DNA of 64,000 bases from contig JAHLKH010000082.1 in assembly GCA_025526915.1 (NCBI GenBank), positions 1-64,000 of the forward strand. The letters are read 5' to 3'. This stretch comes from Entophlyctis helioformis (lineage: Eukaryota; Chytridiomycota; Chytridiomycetes; Chytridiales; Chytriomycetaceae). Position numbers and translations under genes: made by a program. How positions within the stretch are numbered: the stretch's first letter is position 1; each line of letters begins with the position of its first letter. Positions 22,772 through 31,500 of this stretch are shown one piece after another. The notes beneath the pieces are model-generated. The model did not search any database. It was given only the letters and a program-made list of their open reading frames with translations, and had not been told where the DNA came from.

Positions 22772-23477
22772 GTGTTGTGATGGTGAGCGAGGCCGAATTT
22801 GGGAGCGTGTGCACAATAGCCACCGTGCCCACAGCGCCGCAGACAATGGCGGGCGGCAGGCAGGCGGCGGCACGCAGACCGGCAAGTTGATGGCACAGGC
22901 TGGCTGGCTGGCTGGCTGGCACACAGGCACACAGACACGCAGATGGATGGATGGTGGGCGGCAGCTGCTTACCTTGAGAGTGTCAACAGACAGCGTTTGG
23001 GCATCGGCCGCATCTGCGGCAGGTGTGGCGTTCACGACGGATGGTTCTGAATGGCCGACTGAGGCAGAGCACAGAGCAGGGGGCAGAGGAGGTGGCAGAT
23101 GCAGTGTCAGGCGATGGGCGGTGCATGCTGTGCAGAGCAAGCCAGGCACCCACTCATTATGAGGCTTGTAAGGCGGTGTTGGTTGTTGTAACGGATGAGG
23201 TTCTAGGTCGTTGGTTGTTGGAGAAACCACAAACGCGCGCTTGAAGTGAGGGGTGGGCAATAGGGCGAGGGAATGCCGGCAGTTGCCGGCAAAATGCCCG
23301 ACATCCAAACAATTACCAAGAATCATTGAATTAAATTGGACGCGAGAGGCGTCGAATGCAAGCAAGCACATCACACGAGGGAAGGTTCGAGTCAGCAACC
23401 AGCATGCGACGACAGGCGGGCGAGGCACATCCAACGAAGTGCTTACCTTATCGTTAGAAAAGTGACCCTATTGGTCG
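22772..23477. other. Intergenic stretch with possible 5' untranslated exon of the tropomodulin-like gene
   Basis: On the minus strand a good donor (CAAG|GTAAGC, near 22972) and a pyrimidine-rich acceptor (near 22897, in CAGCCAGCCAG) could join an upstream exon of about 100-300 nt to the exon carrying the start codon at 22771. No independent gene was recognised. The rest is the 3' flank of the Fanzor gene. Confidence 0.35.
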
Positions 23478-23495
23478 ATCGGGAGGTGCCCCGAT
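23478..23495 (-). other. Hairpin abutting the Fanzor stop codon
   Basis: A perfect 6-bp inverted repeat, ATCGGG/CCCGAT with a 6-nt loop, starts at the first base after the Fanzor stop codon. In TnpB and Fanzor systems the guide (omega) RNA usually derives from the 3' end and downstream flank of the nuclease gene, so this is the place to look. A 6-bp stem alone is weak evidence. Confidence 0.3.
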
Positions 23496-26400
23496 TCATA
23501 CTGTGCTGGAAGTCACAGCACGTGGAGTGGCATGTGTCTTGCTGGCTTGTGACCTGCGAACAGACCGTGTCCGTGGTGGAGGCGGCAGGACGATGGGCGG
23601 ATCGGGTGGTCTTGGAGGCCGCTGGTTGACAGGCAGCTCAGGTACTGGAAGCTGCTGGACGACAGGCTGACTGGCCTTTGTGTGCGTCAAGTAGAGCGGC
23701 CGCTCTCCATCGAGCAAATGCCCCAGTGCGACCATTCCGATGTTGGTGGCTCCAAGCACGTCTCGGTGGTAGACGGCCTTGCATGCTGTGCACTCGTAGC
23801 GTCGCAGGTTGGTGCGGTTCTTGTATGGGATGCGCTGCTTGCACTGCGGGCACATCTGGCTGGTCAGGTTCTCGTTGCAGCGGTAGATCTGTGTGTGTGT
23901 GTGTGTGTGTGCAGGATCGTGTGTCAGTTGGTGCACAGATGGATAGATGGATGGCATGGCATCAGACGCACATAGGCATATCCAGACGACCGCAGATGCC
24001 TGATGAGAAACTTCTCAAACACAGCGTGCCGACCACCCTCGCCAGTAAAGTCGATGCCCAATGCCCACACAACTGGGATGTCCTTCTCTGCCGACTTTTT
24101 TGGATCGAAGGGCAGGCCTTGAGACGCAGGAGATGCTCGCTTGCCAGTGGTTGATCCTGCCAGCTTCATGATGCCTTCAAGAGCATGTCCGCGAAAAGAC
24201 GTGCTGTTGCTGCGCATGGAAAAACGCTCGGCCTTGACCTTCTGTGGAATGCCATGCCATGCCACTCAATGCAATCAGCAGGCGATCAAGCAGCTTGGCG
24301 ATCATGCCGATATGCATTCAGAAGCAGAGAAAACATACCTTTGCATTCAGGAATGTCGAGCAGTACGCCAAGCAGCGAAGATCCCAAAACGCTCGCTCAC
24401 CTGCTGAGACTGTCGGATCGGCATGCTTTGCCATCTTGAAGGCAATCGCCTCATGGATGTCGGCTGCCTTGGCATATCGGCCATTGAACCTGGCACAAGA
24501 GACAGGCACTGTGAGTTGATCTGGTCAAGAGTGCACAGAGTCATTGCATACATACCATCGCAGAAGTTCGCACTCAGCTTGAAATAAGCCAGAGGAGAGC
24601 ACATAGTTGGACTCGTGCGTGTATGTCTCGTCCTCGACATTGACAAGCATGCTGGACGCGCCAAACAGGTACCGCTGGCCCCAGTCTAGACTGACAACGC
24701 GAACAGTCTCATAGCCCTTGTCGGCGAGCAGCTTGTTGGCATCAGCAACATCAGGTAGTCGCTGGGATGCATTGAAGTTGCGCTTGGCCTGTCATGCCAT
24801 GGCATGAGTGAGGGATGTGCAATGCATGTGCACCAATGCGCGAGGTTAGCATGCAAGTGACATACAAGGTTTGGCACTTTTGGCTTGGCAGCTGTGGATG
24901 GCATGTCAGTTGGTGTGGACAGCAAGTACGCGTCTGGATTGGCACAGCAACTCACATTCGCCATTGAGGTAATCAGGCACACAATCAGCCTCATTGGCAA
25001 GACTGGGAAGCTCGCATGAAGACGCCGTGTCGGGACCTGCGAAGCAAGGCGGCGGTTAGAATTGATGTGTGCACCAAAGCATCCAAGCACGGCACATACT
25101 GCAAGGCGACTCTGGACGGTCTGTGCGATAATCGCGAACCAGCTGGCCGACGCTGTATCCGTTCGAGATGACACTACTCATCCGTGTCCGTTTGGTTGGT
25201 CTCGCTGGGGGTAGAGCATCAACCGCAGCCTGGATGAAGTCCTTGCGCTCCTTGCCACGCAGACGCTGCTTCTTGGCCGCTCGCGTCGCCTTGGCTTTGG
25301 CCACTTTCTTGGCCTTGGTGTTGGCTGCCTCCATTTCCGCTTCGGCTTCTGCCGGCGTTTGATACCGGCCTTTCTTGGGGCGGAGGCCGGGAAGCAGGAC
25401 GTCCATGACGCAATTCTCGCGACTCGAGCTGAATGCCTTCTTGATCTCGCTGTCGGTTGACTTGAGTGTCAACTTTTTCGAGCCAGGCTCTTTGAGAAAG
25501 GTGGATTGTTAGTATCAAATCATAAAAAGATGGCACAAACAGGCAGTGCAACTTACTGATCGCAGCAAGTAGCTCCTTTCGCAGTGCTTGCAAAGCAGGA
25601 TCCTGCCCCTTGCTGTCGCGCTCCTTCTTTGTCCCCATCACAGACCAAAAGAGTGTCCTCTCTGTGATGAGAACGAAAGGGTCGCAGCTTGCTGGCTGCG
25701 GGCAAAGCTTGATGCTCTGTCTCCCAGCGAGATCGCGCAGCGCATGGAACTTGCCGGGATGCGACAGCGACTCACTGAGCACAATCGCAGCGAGCTCGTC
25801 TAGCTCTGGAGGTAGCACGACAACGGCCTTGCCCTCTGTGGCTGAGGAAGAGCTGGATGCTGCGGCCTTCTTACTGCGTGGCTTCTTTGGTGCGTCCTTG
25901 CCCTCCGTGGCTGGCGATGGGCTCGGCGCCACGCTCTCGGTGGTGGCAGCCTTCCTGACACATGGCTTCTTGGCGTCCTTGGCAGTGGCAGCCTTAGCGA
26001 CGCGTGGCTTCTTGGCGGCTTTGGCAGCAGCACCGTTGGCAGCCGTGGCGTCCTTGGCAGTGGTGTCCTTGCCGACGCGTACCTTCTTGGCTACGCCGCC
26101 CTTGTCGGTGATTGAAGTGCTGGACGCGGTCCGCTTGTGGGTTGGCACGGCGTCCTTGCCGACGCGTACCTTCTTGGCTACGCCGCCCTTGTCGGTGATT
26201 GAAGTGCTGGACGCGGTCCGCTTGTGGGTTGGCACGGCGTCCTCAGTGGCAGCCTTCCCAACGCGTGGCTTCTTGGTGGCTATGGCAGCAGCAAGCCTGG
26301 CGTCCCTGGTGGCTTTGGCAGCTGCATCCCTGACGGCTTTGGCAGCTGCACGCTCGGCGTCCTTGGCAGCTTTGGCAGCTGCGCGCTTGGCGTCCCTGAC

Positions 26401-28118
26401 GGCTTTGGCAGCTGCGCGCTTGGCGTCCCTGGCGGCGTTGGCAGCTACACGCTTGGGATCCTTGGCGTCTGCGGCGTCCTTGGCAGCTTTGGCAGCAGCG
26501 CGCTTGGCGGCGTTGGCAGCAGCACGCTTGGCGGTCTCAGCGTCCCTGGCTTTCTTGATCAGGTACGTAGTCCACGCCGTCGCTTGCTTGGGAGTTGAAC
26601 CGCGCACAAGCTTGAGGCACGCTGCAAACACCAGGTCGGACTGGCTTCCAATGTAGTGCTGCGCCAGCATGGCACACACACTCTTGGCGAGGTTGCTGAA
26701 GATATCATTCGCAGCTTCCGCGCAGAGGCTGCCGTCAAGCCTGTCTGGTAGAGCCGGCTCCTGCGCGACGGCTGGCGGCATTTTGGGCTGTGGTATGCCT
26801 TTCTTGATCGCATCGGCGTGCACCATGCCTCGCGTCCATGACCGGTGCATCATCAGCTGCATGGCCGTGACGAGCCACGCGTTGATCGTGCTCATATTGA
26901 GACCCGGCTGGGCCATCTGCTTGCCACTGAAAATGTACGACAGGTGGCGCAGCATACAGGCCATGGACGTCTCGCCGCCAGAAGCGCTGCTGATGATCTC
27001 TGTGAGCAGTTGGTTCGCTGTTGGCACCGCCGGTGCTGCTCCTGGCTGCTCAGACTCGTCGGCGTCCTCGGTGTCCTCAGACTCGTTGGCGTCCTTGATG
27101 TCCTCAATGTCCTCATACTCGTCGGCGTCCTCGCTGTCCTTTGACTTCTTGACCCTCTTGTGCAGACATATCTCGAGTCTCGTGCCTGTGGCGAGTGGCA
27201 CCGGATCGCCAAAGCGAGGATCGCTGCTCTCTGGGTTGTACAAACTTGAGCCATACATGATCTGCGCGTTGATGCCCTTTCTGAGCGTAAATCGGCCGGA
27301 CAGGAAATCCTCCCTTGACACGCCACCGGGGCGGTTGGTGCTGTCTGAGTTGCTGGGATCGTCGAGGGCTCTGATATCATCGCTGCTCAAGAAGCAGAAC
27401 CCGGTCTGCTTTTCTTGGAACCACTGGTAAACGTGGTATTTTGGCGGGAGGGGCGCGTCTTGAACGATCTCGAGGAGCTCTTCAAGGACGGCACCAATGA
27501 CGATAAGGCCGGCCTGCGAGTACCGACGGTGAACGAGTACACACGGGTAAACTTGTCCTCGACAATCAGATCCCGCGTCCATGTCTCTGGCGTCTTCCTG
27601 CCATGAAGGCCATGGAATCTGACGCGCAATGGATCACTCGAGGTAAGGTCCTGCAAACCACGCCAAGCTGCCAGTCAGTACATGCATCGCCATGCATGCA
27701 GGCAGAATGGCGATCCTAAATCGTACCTCGTATAGCACTCTAATGCCACAAAGATCAGCTGCGTGCACAGCGGGTCGATCGGTCGCGTCCACAGCGGGTA
27801 GATTGGTTGCGCCTCCTTTTGATTGCCGCACCTTGTCGCCGATGGCCGCAAGGAGTGTTATGAATCGCGCGGTAACGATCTGGCTCATCTTTCTGAGCTT
27901 CAGCTGTAGTGCCCGTCGTGAGCGAATGACGACTCTACCAAAACACGCATGTCAGCAAGTGCTCTCACAGCACATCGCACAGCATACATCACTTACACTC
28001 GCGTTGTGCCAGAAGGAAACCTGCGGTGCTGCAGGCTGACTTTGCTGTTGTCTTCGCGCTTCTTTGCCTCAGTATCTACAGCTTCCGTTTCGCTCTTCTT
28101 TTGAGCTTGGCGAGCAGC
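23496..28118 (-). CDS. Fanzor (eukaryotic TnpB/OrfB-like) RNA-guided nuclease, 5' end interrupted by Ty3 element
   Basis: Ten exons in consistent phase: 27997-28118, 27727-27934, 25557-27650, 25100-25489, 24956-25036, 24866-24891, 24556-24788, 24339-24489, 23972-24241, 23496-23888; about 1,320 residues. The C-terminal part carries a split RuvC nuclease: RuvC-I RVVSLDWGQRYLFG (Asp near 24684), the segment ALGIDFTGEGGRHAVFEKFL, RuvC-II CNENLTSQMCPQC with Glu at the alternative position typical of Fanzor (near 23871), a CxxC...CxxC zinc ribbon (CPQC, YECTAC), and RuvC-III HRDVLGATNI (Asp near 23761). The N-terminal 800 residues include an acidic stretch and a Lys/Ala-rich segment that could be nuclear-localising. 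One base appears missing near 27525. Many introns rule out bacterial contamination. The longer exon has no start at its 5' border; an internal MSQIVTARF (27840 region) could serve if the gene begins inside. Confidence 0.8.
26070..26243 (-). repeat. Exact 87-bp tandem duplication in the Fanzor gene
   Basis: Two 87-bp copies head to tail encode a 29-residue unit containing AVPTHKRTASSTSITDK and GGVAKKVRVGKD twice in frame. Flanking sequence (26250-26560) codes for degenerate AAKAAKDA/RDAKRAAAKA repeats. Multiple of three, so the frame is kept. Confidence 0.85.
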
Positions 28119-28120
28119 AC

Positions 28121-28369
28121 TGGGCCGCCAGACGGACTTGCCGGCTGGTTGCAGGGGCAGTGAGTATGCACGCGAGGAAGGGCGGGCAGACGACTTCATT
28201 GAGACATAAGCACGGACCTGGTTGCAGGGGCAGTGAGTATGCACGCGAGGAAGGGCGGGCAGACGACTGCAAGAACGGGGGCAACCAGAGCGGGGGACGC
28301 GGCCGGGCGATGTCTGTCCGGTCACGTGGGTCACGTGGATCACGTGACCGCGACCGAGCATCCGTTACA
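28121..28369 (-). repeat. 3' LTR of the Ty3 element
   Basis: 249 bp, identical to the other LTR except one base. It contains an internal direct repeat of about 47 bp (28147 and 28219 regions, GTTGCAGGGGCAGTGAGTAT...) and three CACGTG E-boxes at 28323, 28332 and 28341, spaced 9 bp. Confidence 0.95.
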
Positions 28370-28380
28370 CTCCCCCCAGC
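28370..28380 (-). other. Polypurine tract of the Ty3 element
   Basis: GGGGGGAG on the coding strand lies immediately upstream of the 3' LTR, the normal position for plus-strand DNA priming during reverse transcription. Confidence 0.75.
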
Positions 28381-28508
28381 GTAGACAGCCACTTATAAGA
28401 AAGAAGAGTGGATGAACAGCGACTAGGGGATGCAGGGGCATTGCGCACACGAGAGGCAGAAGTGCGGGCAACAATGGACGCGTAGGACACAGGACGGGGG
28501 CCGTGCGC

Positions 28509-31500
28509 TCAGAGCGACGAGGTGGGGCGGGATGGTTGAGAGGGGGAAGAGAAGAAAGAGAGAAGGAAGGAGGAGAAGAGGGAGGAGGGAGAGGAGGGAA
28601 AGATGGAGAGAGAGGGAGATGCGGGTGCAGCAGGTGCGATCGGCTCGTCAGCCGGAGCAGGTGCCGCGGGCGTGGCCGCGTATGGAGCAGAGGCCACTGG
28701 TGCAGGAGCAGGCGCAGTGCGCTTGCGGCGAGAGGACTTGGATGCCTTGGGCTGCGTGGGAGCAGGCGCCGCGGCGGGAGCAGGAGCAGCCGGTGCAGGA
28801 GCAGCCGGAGCAGGAGCCGCGCGCGTGGGCTGAGCCGGTTTGGACGCCTTGCCCTTAGGCGCCTTGGTCGGCCGAGCGTGGAACGCCTTGACGAGGTCCT
28901 GGGCCTTGCGCATGTCGGCGGCTGGGACCCATGTGTTGTCGTCGGCTGGATAGCCAACCCACTTGACCAGATACTCGATCTTGCCGCGATAAGTGCGCGA
29001 GTCGACGATCCGCTCGACCTCGTAGTTGTCCGACGTGCCGTCGTCGGCGTGGTACTCGGGGTCAGGCCGTGAGGGCACGTCCTTGCGGCCGGTAGGCGCA
29101 GACAGAGGGTCAACGTATGGGCAGATCCGGTCGGCATGGAACACGTTGTGGACGCGGTGCAGCGAGGCAGGCAGCGCGAGCGTGTAGTTGAGGCCAGATT
29201 CACCAGAGTCCAGGCTGGTGATGGCAAAAGGGCCGAGCCACTTGGCGGCCGTGAGCGGCGGGCGGTGCGAGTCCGCCGGCCAGGAGATGCCCTCAGCGTT
29301 GAGGAGCACCATGTCGCCGACCTTGTACGCAGGGTGACGGCGGCGACGCTTGTTTGCCTGAACAGCCATGGCTGCCTGGGCTTTGCGCCGATTCAAAATG
29401 GCTGAGTCGCGAGCAGCAGCCATGTCCAGCAGCAGGTCGCGGGCCGCGGCAGATGGTGCCAGGGCCGGCTCAGACGGGAAGGACCGCGGGTGGCGGCCAA
29501 ACGCCAGGAAGAAAGGAGCAAAGCCAGACGAAGCCGACGGCGCGCAGTTGAGGCCAAAGCAGGTGGGACCGAGCAGCAACGGCCAGTCAGAGCCGTGGTA
29601 GTCGGCCGCCTTGGCGAGCGCATCCTTGATGGTGCGGATGCTGCGTTCGGCCAGGCCGTCAGTCTGCTGGTGGCGAGCCGTGCTGAGGTTCTGCTTGATA
29701 CGGGCAGCGGTGCAGAGGCTCGACCAGAAAGCCGACAGCCAGCGGGCGTCACGGTCCGAGACGATGTCGACCGGGAAGCCCTTGCCCGAGCAGACCCAGC
29801 GAGTCAGGAAGAGCTCGGCCAGCTCCTGGGCCGACGACGAGCGGCGGCACGGGAACGCGTCGCAGAGACCGGACAGGCGATCGACCACAACCAGAGCAGC
29901 ATCAAACGCATCGTCTTGTCCGCCCGCAGGCAGGAACATGACGTCCATGGCGACGCTCGAGAAGCAGTCGTCCGGGATCGCGAGTGGATGCAGCAGGCCG
30001 TCAGGCCGGTGATTGGGCGTGCGGTGGCGCTGGCACACGTCGCATGAGGCAACATAGGCAGCAATGTCCTCAGACATTCTGGGCCAGAAGTACCGGTTCG
30101 ACAAGCGGCTGGTGGTCCGCTGACGTCCCTGGTGCGCACCGAAGGGAGAGTCGTGGTAGTGGGCGAGCAGATCCGCGCGCAGAGACTGCGGCACATACAA
30201 GCGGTTGCCTTTGTACCACCACGCACCATCCAAGCACTCCATGTGCACTACGACCTTGCGGTCGGCCGGCGTGGCTGACGACGGGTCAGCCTTCCAGCCA
30301 GGCAGTCTGGAGGCGAATGGGTCGGCCGGCAACGCCGCACGCACGTCTTTCGCCCAGTCAGAGTCAGTGCGCAGATTGGCAGCACGGATCGGGACAGGCG
30401 AGCGACAGTTTGTGCAGAGAGGGGCCTTTGAGGGATCGCGGGACAGCAGATCGGCCAGCGAGTTGAGCTCGCCAGGCACGTACTCAATGGATGTATCAAA
30501 CTCCTGCAGAGACAGGACCCATCGAGCCTGCCGATCCGACAGGTGGGGCTGCGTGGCCAACCAGACCAGCGCCTTGTGGTCAGTGTGCGTGACAGAGCGC
30601 ACACTGGACAGCAGATGACGGAAACGCGAGAAGAACTCCACGATGGCGAGCAACTCGCGTTCGTGGGTTGGATAGTTCATCTCGGCTGGGCTAAGCTTAC
30701 GTGACCAGCAGGCCACCAGCTTCTCGCCATCTGGGTGGATCTGCGACAGGTAGCCGGCAATGACGTAGTTGCTGGCATCAGTGTAGACATGCGTTTCCAG
30801 AGCCGGGTCAAAGAACCGCAGCTCGGTCGCTTTCAGCACTGCCTGTCGCAGGTCTTCCACAGCCTGCTTTTGAGCAGGGCCCCACTCCCACTTGGCATTC
30901 TTGGCCAGTAGCTTGTATAGTGGCAAGCACATGGTGGCGTACGCCTTTGCAGGGTTCGGCCCACCAATGAATGACTTTAGCCATACCAGCTTGCCAAGCC
31001 AAGTTGCCAGAGTGGTTGTGTTTGAGATGTGTGGCGCTGCTGCCATGTCCTGCAAGTGCTTTGGCGCAATGGAATAACCAGTGGGCGAAAGCACGTGACC
31101 GCAGAACTCAATGTCCTGCTGCAGGATCATGCACTTGGACGGCTTAATGTACAATTGAGCCTCCAGTAGCAGCTTGAGAACAGTGCGTAGGTGTTTGATA
31201 TGCTCCTTGTACGTCGCGCTGTAGATGTAGATGTCGTCCATGTACACCGAGACGCACGTGCCCAGCAGCTCATTGAGCGTCGACTGGATGGCCTGTGTAA
31301 ACACAGCCGGAGCATTGGTCAGCCCAAAAGGCATGACCGTGAACTCAAAGTGACCAAACTGGGTGGAGAACGCAGTTTTCCACTGGTCCTCCGCCTTAAC
31401 ACGGATGTTAAGGAAGCCCTCGCGGATGTCAAGCATCGAGCGGAAGGGTTTGTTTGCCAAGTTATCACGGAGGGTCTCAATCTCCGGGATCGCACTGTGG

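Noticed and set aside
23496..28118. Bacterial IS605/IS607 contamination carrying TnpB
   Set aside because: The gene has at least nine spliceosomal introns with consistent phases and the Fanzor-type shifted glutamate.
28430..29072. Plus-strand frames within the retrotransposon's 3' part
   Set aside because: Arg/Gly-rich shadows of the Pro/Ala-rich tail and chromodomain region of Gag-Pol.
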